Shown here piece by piece: positions 8,495-16,618 of a DNA stretch of 36,353 bases. The first letter of the stretch is position 1; every line of letters begins with the position of its first letter. Below the pieces are notes generated by a model. The model was not told where the DNA came from. It made no database searches and was given only the letters and a program-made list of their open reading frames with translations. This stretch comes from a virus. The stretch lies in the IMG/VR virus record IMGVR_UViG_3300037042_002853, positions 1 to 36,353 of that record. One strand, 5' to 3'. Position numbers and translations under genes: made by a program.

Positions 8495-10333
8495 TCAGGA
8501 GAAATTAACTGTTTTTAAATTCTTAACCCTTACATTAATGTCTTTACCAGGAAATCTGACTTGATATGTCTGACTTGGTTCTGCAAAAATTGTCTCATCA
8601 ACCAAATCAATTTCTCGAGTTTCTGAGTTTAGATATTTTTGAGAAGTTTGTGATGAGGAGTACTGTCCTCCAACTTTATTGAAAACTTGTATACCTGAAA
8701 CAGAGATTACTCCGTTCTCGCTTTGTATTTGTCGTCTAATTTCAGAGATGTATACATTTTGTCCCATTTGTCTATGCGAAGGGTTAAAATACGTTGACAC
8801 TATATTAACAATTTGTGAAATTACCGCTCCTTGATTTTGACTATTATCCAAAACAACATCAAGGTTCATCGCTAAATCAATAACACTTGCAGTCTCAACT
8901 GAAATGTAGTCATTAATCATTCTATAGTTAGATAGGTAATTTGCTACATTATTTTTTAATGTGTTAGAAACAATTTCGGTTAATTTACCTGAATCATCAT
9001 AAGACAACATTTTAATTTTAATCTTATTGTTTTCCTCAGTAATCGCCGCTTTAGCGGGAGCCCCGAATTGTGATGGCATTGTTCTGATAAGAGAATCATA
9101 GTCATTAACCGTAACCGCCCTGTTTTGTGCTGAGAAATTGAAACCGACTAAGTTTCTAACTTCTTCTGTTGTCGGAGATGCCGCTCCACCAATTGCCGCA
9201 GTAACATTAATACAACTTAATGAGTTAACTACACTTGTATTTATTGAGTCTGACGGTCCATTAACAAAGAAAGATACGGTTCCAATTTGTGTAATAACAT
9301 TAACTCCTAAATTACTCCCTGTACCTCCACCGATTCTATATTGTATAAACATGGTTGTGTTGGCTTTAACCGTACTACCTAACGCCAAATTATTAGAATA
9401 CTTATATAAATTTAAATTATACCCATCTCTTGCAAATTCTCGTAATTGTTCGTCAGCAGATTGTGTACCACCACCAAAAGTCATTTTTAAAAATCCTTCA
9501 GGAGTAAACTCGGTTATAAACTTGTCACTTGTTGTAACATATCTTCCAACTTTAATTCCAGGTTGGTCGGAAACTTTAGTAGGGTCTTCGATGAATACTC
9601 TATCCTCAATTAACGCCTTAACCTCATACCATCTATTATCGGCACCTAAGAATTCTTGTGATGAAGGCATATTTGCATATTGAGTACCATCTTTTAATAA
9701 AACACTTGTTACCCCTAAAACATTTTTTTCAGGTAGGAACATTTCAAAAAATGGTTTAACATCATTAGGTGTCATTACTCTTTTATAAACTTTAGTAATA
9801 CCATTAACAACGGTCTCTCGTTTTACAATGGTATAATTAAGTAATTTGTTATTTGAATCGAAATTAGGTATTTTTAATCTATTTGGGTATCCGTCAGCAT
9901 TAATTGCCGAAGCAAAATCAATATCATAAACCGTTTCAAAGACTTGACCCGCTCCACTAACTTGTGACCCTCTTCTTAGTATACCACAATATCTCAAATC
10001 TTCTTTATCCCCAAAAGCGGGCACAGTAATTGAAAAGTCAACTAAAGCGACTGAAGGTCTTTGACCTGGCACCTTTAATCCGTATGTTCTTGCAATGTTA
10101 AAAATTGACGACCTTTGTTGGGCGTATTGTAAAACAGTTTCCTGAATACTTCGGTCAATGTTGAATTGTAAGTTATCACTAACTGCGGCGTTTAAGTCCA
10201 ATAACGCTGAGAACACTGACGCATCATTAAAATTGTCAATTAACTCGGGATAGTATGTTCGGGTAAAATTAATTAACTCAGTTCTTATTGACTGAAAATC
10301 CCTTGTCGTATACGATATTTTTTTATTGCCCAT
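8495..10333 (-). CDS. gp6: Baseplate wedge protein gp6 (J-like family)
   Basis: A 612-residue protein, close to T4 gp6 (about 660). The N-terminus has the characteristic gp6 pattern Y-T-x-R-D-F-x-S-I-R-x-E-L, then Y-P-E-x-x-D-x-F-N-D-A-S-V-F-S-A-L-L-D-L. The central part has G-R-Y, T-F-G-G-G and an N-R-A-V-T-V-N-D-Y stretch typical of gp6/gpJ wedge proteins (residues about 395-410). In T4, gp6 dimers form the ring of the inner baseplate and drive the hexagon-to-star change together with gp53, gp25 and gp7. It follows gp25 by 6 bases, the same pairing found in many contractile tails. There is no Shine-Dalgarno before the ATG. Confidence 0.92.
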   Translation of the reverse strand: MGNKKISYTTRDFQSIRTELINFTRTYYPELIDNFNDASVFSALLDLNAAVSDNLQFNIDRSIQETVLQYAQQRSSIFNIARTYGLKVPGQRPSVALVDFSITVPAFGDKEDLRYCGILRRGSQVSGAGQVFETVYDIDFASAINADGYPNRLKIPNFDSNNKLLNYTIVKRETVVNGITKVYKRVMTPNDVKPFFEMFLPEKNVLGVTSVLLKDGTQYANMPSSQEFLGADNRWYEVKALIEDRVFIEDPTKVSDQPGIKVGRYVTTSDKFITEFTPEGFLKMTFGGGTQSADEQLREFARDGYNLNLYKYSNNLALGSTVKANTTMFIQYRIGGGTGSNLGVNVITQIGTVSFFVNGPSDSINTSVVNSLSCINVTAAIGGAASPTTEEVRNLVGFNFSAQNRAVTVNDYDSLIRTMPSQFGAPAKAAITEENNKIKIKMLSYDDSGKLTEIVSNTLKNNVANYLSNYRMINDYISVETASVIDLAMNLDVVLDNSQNQGAVISQIVNIVSTYFNPSHRQMGQNVYISEIRRQIQSENGVISVSGIQVFNKVGGQYSSSQTSQKYLNSETREIDLVDETIFAEPSQTYQVRFPGKDINVRVKNLKTVNFS

Positions 10334-10339
10334 ATATTA

Positions 10340-10795
10340 TTAAATATTAATAATTACGAAATCACTCTGATTAAATACCGAATCTGTGATTATATAATCA
10401 ATTTTAATTTTAGCGGTATGTTCTTTCTCACTTATACCAGGAACTCGATAAACTCTTACGTCTCCTTGGACATAGGTTCCTTTATCTTCTTCCCCATTAG
10501 ACGCGTCAGTTACACTTATTTTTGTTATAGTGATTCCTGGTATATATTCAGAAACCGAATCCCTTATTTCCGCTTCAATGTCTGAAAATGTCGGACCATC
10601 CATAGGTTCAAAAATATATTCATAAAGTCTTGTTCCAAAATCAGGTAAATAATATCTTGTACCTTTTCTTGTTAATAATAAATGAATTAAATTTGCTCTG
10701 ACCTCTTCATCACCATCTTGCGATAACGAAAGATAATTACCTTTTAAAGAATCTCTAAAAGGGAAGTTAACTCCATATGTTTTTCCTTCTGCCAT
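10340..10795 (-). CDS. gp25: Baseplate wedge protein gp25 (lysozyme-like fold)
   Basis: A 151-residue protein of the gp25/gpW-like wedge family found in contractile tails, type VI secretion (TssE) and R-pyocins. Diagnostic features are the N-terminal G-V-N-F-P-F, then L-L-T-R-K-G-T-R-Y-Y-L-P-D-F-G-T-R-L-Y-E-Y-I-F-E-P, matching the family's conserved R-x-x-x-P-D-x-G-T/FEP signature, followed by a beta-rich C-terminus ending in a hydrophobic strand. gp25 nucleates sheath polymerisation at the wedge core. The gene is the first of the left-hand baseplate operon, directly after the terminator of the replication module, so a promoter should lie in 10796-10840. A TATTTAT element sits only 3 bases before the start codon, unlike the 12-15 base spacing elsewhere. 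Confidence 0.92.
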   Translation of the reverse strand: MAEGKTYGVNFPFRDSLKGNYLSLSQDGDEEVRANLIHLLLTRKGTRYYLPDFGTRLYEYIFEPMDGPTFSDIEAEIRDSVSEYIPGITITKISVTDASNGEEDKGTYVQGDVRVYRVPGISEKEHTAKIKIDYIITDSVFNQSDFVIINI

Positions 10796-10798
10796 TAA

Positions 10799-10807
10799 TC
10801 ATAAATA
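10799..10807 (-). promoter_or_regulatory. TATTTAT-like element upstream of gp25
   Basis: The minus strand reads TATTTATGA ending 3 bases before the gp25 ATG. It matches the core of the recurrent element but the spacing is much shorter, so it would imply a nearly leaderless transcript or a chance match. Confidence 0.25.
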
Positions 10808-10840
10808 TAGTGTTACAATATTTTCGGTGAATAGATATAA

Positions 10841-10869
10841 AATAAAAAATCACGACAAGTGTCGTGATT
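10841..10869 (-). terminator. Intrinsic terminator after ribonucleotide reductase
   Basis: A 10-base inverted repeat (AATCACGACA / TGTCGTGATT, arms 10848-10857 and 10860-10869) is followed on the minus strand by a run of six T and further T-rich sequence. It lies 24 bases past the reductase stop codon and ahead of gp25, so it closes the replication operon. Confidence 0.85.
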
Positions 10870-10893
10870 GTTTTACCTTTTCCATTTTAAAAA

Positions 10894-13677
10894 TTATTTT
10901 ATTTCGCATCCATCCGCCCCACAAGCAATTTCGCCACTTAAATTTGTTTCATCAGAATGTTCAACAACTTTACTTAAATCAATCGAATATAATTTTGAAT
11001 AAAGTAATTCAAACTCTTCTTTTGTACAATCAGTGAATGGTGCTTGGATGTAAGAACCATTATCGTAAGGTAATACAGATAAACCATTATAGAAATCTCT
11101 ATTATTCCACATCCAATCTCCCGCCAAAACCCAATCTTCAGGTTTTAAACTAATTGTTGCGGATACGTTGTGCATATTTGAACCTCCTCTATGTCCTGGT
11201 CTAACCCACTCTTGAGTTACTTTTTTAACTCTTTCCAATAATTGGAATGGGCTTTCTGTTCTTAATATTGCTCCTTCAGGGGCTTTTTGTGGTACCGAAA
11301 TAACTGCGGTATCATGAGGTCTAAAGAATTCATCTTCAACTAATTCAGGATGATGTTCGCTTAAATATTGGTAAATAGATTCATTTTTTCCAACACGAAT
11401 TCTTCTGATATAATAATCATTATGCCAAGCATGAATTCCTGAAGATGTTCCTAAAGTTAATGAGGTTGTTCCCGCAGGTTTTACTGTTGTAGTTCTTGCC
11501 GATTTATTAATACCGATTAATTTAGCAACTCTTTCGTTTTCTTCTTTAACAATTTTTGCCGACTCTTTCATGTTATAACCTAAAACAACTCCCGAACCGA
11601 TTCCCGTCATAGAAACACCGATTAACGCGTCTTTCTCAGTCGTTCTTTTCCAAATATCTCTTAAGTAATGGAAGTTAGTGTAACCCGCTTGTAGTGTTCC
11701 AATAAACGATGCTGCCTTAACACGATTATTTAAATCTTCTTGCGATTCAATATCAGAAACATTTACTTCACATAAATTACAAAATTGATTAGGTCTTAGT
11801 GCGATTTCACAACAAGGGTTTGTTCCCCAATCTTTATCGTTTGTAAAATAAATTCCTGGTTCACCTGCTCCTGAAGCCTCAATACGTTTCCATAAATCCA
11901 TGAAAAATTCTTGGGTAATTTTATGTCTTAATAACGCCGCTGAGTTATTTGCTCTACCTCTTTGTGGATTTATTTCCCACCAATTACCTGACTTACATGA
12001 AATCATCTCTTGGTCATCAGCACTAAACAATGAAATTAACGCTGCTCGTCTAATCCCTCCCGCAAGAACTGCATCTGCGATATGACAAACCATGTCATGA
12101 ACTTCAATAGGCGTTAATTTATCTCCGTCTTGTTTTGATTCTAAAATTCCTTTTAATTTATGTAAACAATCTTTAAGTGGTTGAGGTCCTGGAGCCTTAC
12201 CTCCTGAGGTTACAAGTTGAGCGCCTTTCTGTCTGATATCTGAGAAATCAAAATCAGGTGTTGAAACCTGCTCTCCAAAGTATGATTTAAATAATACTTT
12301 AATAGCGTCCGCCCAACCTTCAATTGAATCCCCAATTAGGAACCTTCTTTTTCTTGATGTGCTTGGTTTTCTAATTTCAGGAAGTTTTTCAACGTGATGT
12401 TTCTGAACTGAATATCCAACACCTGTTCCACCTAGTAATAAAAACATTGACTCAGAAAACGCATCTAAATGGTCAATCGGTACGTAAGCGCAATTTCCCG
12501 TTACAATACCACCTCCAAGAATAAAACTCTTATCATCATCAACTTCTAAACACCAAACTTGTTCCATCATATAAGTTGGGGTTATTTTACTAGCACTCCA
12601 AGAAGTGTTTTGTCGACTACCAATATGGTTTGTTATACCATATCTATATGTTTCAGGTCTTTCACCATAATTAGTTATTTGTCCCGTCAAATCTTCCTTA
12701 TTAGTAATGTAATACCCACAAACATCTAAATGTTTTTCTAAAAATTCTTGGTGTAATTTATCTGACGAAAGAATGTTTTTATATTTAGATAATGTATTAT
12801 TTTCATACCAATCCGGATTTTTATAAGCATCTGCAGATAAATATCCATCCATAAAAGATTTAATCATAGATAAACCATCAACTTCAAGTGATGGGACATC
12901 TTTTAAATATTTGCCAGTATAAACCATAACATCCCCATTAAGACTATTCGATTCAGAGGTTTCAAACCCCATTTCTTTAAATCTATAAAGATATTTCATG
13001 TTGTCATCACCACATAACCTAACCATACTATATTTAGGTTCTCCGTTTCTTTTTAAGATAGTACCATCACCAAAAACATATCCATAACACCAATAAAGTC
13101 TTTCCATTGGATTTGCCGAATTATAGTCAAAATTTTCGTGTTTTTGTGATGGATATAATGGTTGGTTTAATTGTAAATCTGTCGTTTCATCTCCATTAAA
13201 TAATATCCATCTATGATTACTAGTTGCCCTAACTATTTTAGTACTTTTTCCTCGTTTGAAAGTTATTTCATTTAATTGTTGATTACCATAATTTTTAACG
13301 ATAGCCCTTTTCCATGAACCAGTATGAGTTAATACTGTTACTTCATCTCCATCATTAAAATCTAAAAACGATTTTAACCCCTTATCTGTAATAAATTCCG
13401 TTTCTTCCCCAAAACAGTTATAAATTCTGTTTGGCGATATTTCAATCGGTTTTCCACCAAATTGCATTGACCTCATTGATGGTAATACTTTCTTATCATA
13501 CACGAATTTATATACCTCTCTAATCTCATTTTCAAGAGATGGATATTTTTTAATGTGCATGTTTATGTTTCGGGTTACTAACTCTTTCCAAGTTTCACGT
13601 CTGTTTAATTTAGGTACAAATTTTGCGTACTTCATATAAACTGTTAAGTCCGATAAAATCTTTTGTGATGCGTCCAT
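10894..13677 (-). CDS. nrdJ: Class II adenosylcobalamin-dependent ribonucleotide reductase, intein-interrupted
   Basis: It reduces ribonucleotides to deoxyribonucleotides for phage DNA synthesis, using a B12-derived radical. The frame is open from 13737, but that start overlaps the helicase gene and adds a Lys/Asn-rich tail, so the ATG at 13677 (MDASQKILSDLTVYMKYAKF) is preferred. Numbering from 13737, the motif K-V-L-P-S-M-R-S-M-Q-F-G-G (84-95) is typical of monomeric RTPR-type enzymes. N-P-C-C-E (640-644) matches the radical-cysteine loop, and F-C-N-L gives the second redox cysteine at 653, 11 residues later, the same spacing as C408/C419 in Lactobacillus RTPR. The C-terminal C-G-A-D-G-C (939-944) matches the CxxxxC shuttle pair. 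Residues 108-415 are an intein; splicing would leave about 619 residues joined as R-I-Y-N-C-A-Y-V-P, shorter than Lactobacillus RTPR (739). The neighbouring C-C in NPCCE is unusual (normally NPCGE). Confidence 0.92.
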   Translation of the reverse strand: MDASQKILSDLTVYMKYAKFVPKLNRRETWKELVTRNINMHIKKYPSLENEIREVYKFVYDKKVLPSMRSMQFGGKPIEISPNRIYNCFGEETEFITDKGLKSFLDFNDGDEVTVLTHTGSWKRAIVKNYGNQQLNEITFKRGKSTKIVRATSNHRWILFNGDETTDLQLNQPLYPSQKHENFDYNSANPMERLYWCYGYVFGDGTILKRNGEPKYSMVRLCGDDNMKYLYRFKEMGFETSESNSLNGDVMVYTGKYLKDVPSLEVDGLSMIKSFMDGYLSADAYKNPDWYENNTLSKYKNILSSDKLHQEFLEKHLDVCGYYITNKEDLTGQITNYGERPETYRYGITNHIGSRQNTSWSASKITPTYMMEQVWCLEVDDDKSFILGGGIVTGNCAYVPIDHLDAFSESMFLLLGGTGVGYSVQKHHVEKLPEIRKPSTSRKRRFLIGDSIEGWADAIKVLFKSYFGEQVSTPDFDFSDIRQKGAQLVTSGGKAPGPQPLKDCLHKLKGILESKQDGDKLTPIEVHDMVCHIADAVLAGGIRRAALISLFSADDQEMISCKSGNWWEINPQRGRANNSAALLRHKITQEFFMDLWKRIEASGAGEPGIYFTNDKDWGTNPCCEIALRPNQFCNLCEVNVSDIESQEDLNNRVKAASFIGTLQAGYTNFHYLRDIWKRTTEKDALIGVSMTGIGSGVVLGYNMKESAKIVKEENERVAKLIGINKSARTTTVKPAGTTSLTLGTSSGIHAWHNDYYIRRIRVGKNESIYQYLSEHHPELVEDEFFRPHDTAVISVPQKAPEGAILRTESPFQLLERVKKVTQEWVRPGHRGGSNMHNVSATISLKPEDWVLAGDWMWNNRDFYNGLSVLPYDNGSYIQAPFTDCTKEEFELLYSKLYSIDLSKVVEHSDETNLSGEIACGADGCEIK
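12493..13416 (-). mobile_element. Intein with LAGLIDADG-like motifs inside the reductase
   Basis: The insert is 308 residues, from Cys108 to Asn415 of the open frame. It starts C-F-G-E-E-T-E-F-I-T-D-K-G (block A) and has a block B-like A-T-S-N-H-R-W-I-L with the T-x-x-H pattern (residues 172-175). Two DOD-type motifs are visible: Y-G-Y-V-F-G-D-G-T-I (219-227) and F-M-D-G-Y-L-S-A-D-A (295-304). It ends W-C-L-E-V-D-D-D-K-S-F-I-L-G-G-G-I-V-T-G-N, followed by Cys416 as the +1 nucleophile. The penultimate residue is Gly rather than the usual His. Removing the insert restores a normal RTPR sequence, so an active or recently active cis-splicing intein is likely; the second endonuclease motif looks degenerate. 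Confidence 0.92.
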
Positions 13678-13705
13678 AGTTTTACTAATTTTTTTATTTT
13701 TTTGG

Positions 13706-15082
13706 TTATTGTTTTTCTCTTTCTTTTCTTTTATCAATCAAATCCTTGATTCGTTGTCTATTTCTTTCTTCTGTCTGTTCTTCAAGACCTAAGAATGTTA
13801 CTGACGATTCTGTGTCGATATCTAACATACCGTTATCAAATTTACAGTTTTCAAATACAACACCATCATCACCGATTCTTGATTTAGTTATTGCTATAGT
13901 CGCCAATTTCATTTCTTTTTGTTGTAGAGATTTAGCCACGGTAATGATTACGTGCCCAACCTGAGCTTTTTTGATAGAACCACCCATTTGGTCTGTAGTT
14001 ACCACATCAGAAGAGATTGAACTTCTATTACCCTGAGTTGCGGTCCATCCAACTAAATCCAACTCATGACACATTGATTCAAATGCTCTCATAACAGAAC
14101 CTTCAGATTTCCATTCGTCACCTAAATTTTTATCAGGTACCACACAATCAATATAATCAAGTAATACCATGTCAATCTTAATACCGTCAGCAATCATTTT
14201 TCTGATTTGTCCTTTGATTTGTAACATAGTTACAGTATCCGATGGTAATTTTTTAAGTATTAACTTATTCTCCATAGAGTCTTTAATCTCTTTGACTTTA
14301 GCCATTACTTCTTCTTTCTTTATAGTTAACTCGTCAGGATGTACTTTTGTCCATAATGTGATGTGTTTTCTTTGAATGATTTTTGGGTTGTCCTCAAAAA
14401 ATATTTGTAAAACATTATACCCTAAATTAAATGCGTGATTTGAGATTTTAGTTAACAATGTTGATTTACCAACACCTGTTGGTGCTAATATTACACCGAT
14501 TTCCCCTCGTGCTAAACCACCTTTTAAGAGTCTATCAATACCTGGGATACCCATTGGTATTGGATGTCTATAATCTTCGTTTAAAACCTCATCTAAGTTA
14601 TTAAAAACGTCTTCCGTACCATCTTGTCTCTCCCCTACTTGTAACGCTTGTCTAACAAGTGTTTCCAAAGTATCGTAGTTTTCAAACTCTCCCCCGTCAA
14701 TCACTTTTTGAGCCTTAGTAATCGCTTTCTGTAACTCTTGTTGTTTACAGAATTTTAACGATTTCTCTTGAACAAATTCTTGTCCCTCGGTTGGAGCGTC
14801 TTTAATTTTTGTTAAAGTATCTAACACAATTTTAGACGCCAACTCTTGTTGTAGTTCTGATTTTGTAATTTGTTCTAAAGTATCAAACGTTGGGGTGTGT
14901 TCGTATTTGGAGTAGTACTCCTTTATCATTTGAATGATTATCTTAAAGTATTTGTTTTCAAAATAATTATTCTCAATTACATCGATAATTGACCTTGAAA
15001 AGTCTTTATCCACGATGATTTGGTTTAATAATTGTATCTGAAAAGTACCCCCTAAATAATCAAAATTTTTGTTTGATGCCAT
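13706..15082 (-). CDS. gp41: Replicative DNA helicase, gp41/DnaB family
   Basis: A 458-residue hexameric helicase expected to unwind the fork 5' to 3' and recruit primase. An N-terminal helical domain (about 1-145) with the DnaB-like look is followed by a RecA-type ATPase core. The Walker A motif A-P-T-G-V-G-K-S-T is at 200-208, Walker B M-V-L-L-D-Y at 305-310, and A-T-Q-G-N-R at 348-353 fits the DnaB sensor/arginine-containing loop. The length is close to T4 gp41 (475). No primase gene is visible in this window. The stop lies 28 bases ahead of the preferred reductase start. A TATTTAT element lies 19 bases upstream of the ATG, farther than for the structural genes. Confidence 0.93.
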   Translation of the reverse strand: MASNKNFDYLGGTFQIQLLNQIIVDKDFSRSIIDVIENNYFENKYFKIIIQMIKEYYSKYEHTPTFDTLEQITKSELQQELASKIVLDTLTKIKDAPTEGQEFVQEKSLKFCKQQELQKAITKAQKVIDGGEFENYDTLETLVRQALQVGERQDGTEDVFNNLDEVLNEDYRHPIPMGIPGIDRLLKGGLARGEIGVILAPTGVGKSTLLTKISNHAFNLGYNVLQIFFEDNPKIIQRKHITLWTKVHPDELTIKKEEVMAKVKEIKDSMENKLILKKLPSDTVTMLQIKGQIRKMIADGIKIDMVLLDYIDCVVPDKNLGDEWKSEGSVMRAFESMCHELDLVGWTATQGNRSSISSDVVTTDQMGGSIKKAQVGHVIITVAKSLQQKEMKLATIAITKSRIGDDGVVFENCKFDNGMLDIDTESSVTFLGLEEQTEERNRQRIKDLIDKRKEREKQ

Positions 15083-15101
15083 GTGTTTTTAGTATTGTTT
15101 A

Positions 15102-15110
15102 AGATAAATA
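15102..15110 (-). promoter_or_regulatory. TATTTAT-like element upstream of the helicase gene
   Basis: The minus strand reads TATTTATCT, 19 bases before the helicase ATG. It shares the core with the late-gene elements but lies in the replication operon at a longer spacing, so a promoter role is uncertain. Confidence 0.25.
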
Positions 15111-15569
15111 TTAAGGCTTAGTCGGAATTCCAAGGTACTCGTATGTTAAATTTTCTGTTGAAAAAATGTCAGTTAATTCCGAAAGTATACTTTTTATGTG
15201 CGGGCGTATGTCTACGGTGTATCTTATCTTTGGTGGGAAGATTTTTGCGTCCATCTGTCTATGACAAATTGTCATATCTCCGTCCTTAATAAAAATGTTA
15301 AAATGTTCAGGACCGTCAGTATTTGATGTTTCAAGCATCATTGGGTTCTGTTTAATCTCGTAAGAATTATCCAACAAATAAGTCGTCGCCTTCATTTTTA
15401 AATCGTGTTCTAAAATCCCTTTTAACTCATAAAGGTATTCATAAAACTCAAGTGAGTTTTTTGCCTCAGGGATATAATTTCTCACATTAAAAAATCGTTG
15501 GACGATGATGTTGTTGTTAACCATCATTAAAAATTCTAACTTTGTTGTTTCTTGGTCTTTCATAATCAT
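15111..15569 (-). CDS. Unknown protein in the replication cassette, 152 aa
   Basis: I do not recognise the family. The protein is soluble, mixed alpha/beta in appearance, with N-terminal F-F-N-V-R-N-Y, a central Y-E-Y-L-Y-E-L-K-G-I-L-E-H-D-L helix and C-terminal R-Y-T-V-D-I-R-P-H-I. It starts 2 bases after the 5' nuclease stop and ends 28 bases before the helicase start, so it is expressed with replisome genes. T4 carries helicase loaders and recombination mediators (gp59, UvsY) among its replication genes; those are candidates by role only, since no motif supports either. Met1 and Met3 are both possible starts. Confidence 0.65.
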   Translation of the reverse strand: MIMKDQETTKLEFLMMVNNNIIVQRFFNVRNYIPEAKNSLEFYEYLYELKGILEHDLKMKATTYLLDNSYEIKQNPMMLETSNTDGPEHFNIFIKDGDMTICHRQMDAKIFPPKIRYTVDIRPHIKSILSELTDIFSTENLTYEYLGIPTKP

Positions 15570-15571
15570 TA

Positions 15572-16576
15572 TTATTTTTTTTTATAATTTTTCTTCTCTT
15601 TTCTTGTTAATTTTAGAAATGGGGTTAAGAAGTTTACCCAATTATTATCTCCTTTAGGTAAAAATTTAAAGAATCCATCTTCCATCATCATTTTAATGAT
15701 ATTCCTATGTCCTCTCCCATCTGGGTCTAAAGATTCTGTGTAATATAATTCTACGAGTGTTTTACCTTCATCGGTAATTAGTGGGTTTGATAAGTCTACA
15801 ATTTTTTCATTAATCTCAAAAAATTCGTTTCCGTAAATTCCTGTTTTTGTTTTTCCTGACAGAAGATTTTTTAACACTGTGTTATCTTTATCCTCAGATA
15901 ACAATCTTTCCGCCTTTGTTAAAATATCGGTTATATTAACCTTTTCGTCAAGCATCTCAGGAAATAATTTGATTAAAGTTTTTTCCCCTAAATAATAAAT
16001 CCCATCAATATTATCGGATTTATCTCCTGCCAATATTTTATAGGTTTTTACGTTCTCATGTGGAATGGAATAGTCGTAGATTTTGATTTTATCCCCGTTC
16101 TTATACGTTTGTTTTGCTGATGGGGAATAGACACTCACCTTATCCGAAATAAGTTGTGTAAGGTCTTTATCTGACGAAAAAATGGTTTTAAATTCGTTGT
16201 GAGAAATCTGACAATAGTATGCGATTAAATCATCGGACTCGTTGTTAGTAATGTTTATCTGTCTAATAAACATCTCTTCTAAATATTGTTTAACTCGTTC
16301 TTTTTGGAATTGGAAGGAGGTTTCTTTGTATTCATTAATTTCCTTCGTACGATTTTCTTTGTACCTTGGATAGAGAAGTTTTCTACTTAAAGAATTGTCT
16401 TCTCCATCCCAAAATACAACTACTTTATCAAAATTTTGTTCTTCAATAAATCTTCTAATAGTATTTAGGAAATGCCATATACCACCAATATGTTTACCGT
16501 CATGATAAAAATCTTTTACCCCATGAAAACCTATTTTCATTAAATTGGAGCCGTCAACCAAAAGTGTTTTTATCAC
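15572..16576 (-). CDS. rnh: 5'-3' exonuclease / flap endonuclease (T4 RNase H-like)
   Basis: A 334-residue FEN-superfamily nuclease that would remove RNA primers and 5' flaps during lagging-strand synthesis. The metal-binding acidic positions are in order: L-V-D-G-S-N-L (D8), V-F-W-D-G-E-D (D57), N-E-S-D-D-L-I (E113, D115, D116), S-S-D-K-D-L-T-Q-L (D136, D138) and L-A-G-D-K-S-D-N-I (D185, D188). The L-S-R-K-L-L-Y-P-R-Y-K segment (residues 63-73) after the second motif is typical of the arch/substrate clamp. The start is GTG; the first internal ATG would remove the essential VDG motif, so GTG is required. Length is close to T4 RNase H (305). It lies between UvsX and the helicase in a compact replication operon. 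Confidence 0.93.
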   Translation of the reverse strand: MIKTLLVDGSNLMKIGFHGVKDFYHDGKHIGGIWHFLNTIRRFIEEQNFDKVVVFWDGEDNSLSRKLLYPRYKENRTKEINEYKETSFQFQKERVKQYLEEMFIRQINITNNESDDLIAYYCQISHNEFKTIFSSDKDLTQLISDKVSVYSPSAKQTYKNGDKIKIYDYSIPHENVKTYKILAGDKSDNIDGIYYLGEKTLIKLFPEMLDEKVNITDILTKAERLLSEDKDNTVLKNLLSGKTKTGIYGNEFFEINEKIVDLSNPLITDEGKTLVELYYTESLDPDGRGHRNIIKMMMEDGFFKFLPKGDNNWVNFLTPFLKLTRKEKKNYKKK

Positions 16577-16618
16577 ATTAGTTATTTTAAATTATTACTA
16601 CTAGTTTGTTACTCTTTT

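Noticed and set aside
9138-9683. 181-codon plus-strand open frame opposite gp6
   Set aside because: It is a shadow of gp6, which has strong family signatures; the shadow product has no recognisable domain or start context.
13678-13737. Upstream ATG of the reductase at 13737
   Set aside because: It overlaps the helicase C-terminus by 32 bases and adds a Lys/Asn-rich tail; the ATG at 13677 starts at a typical RTPR N-terminus.
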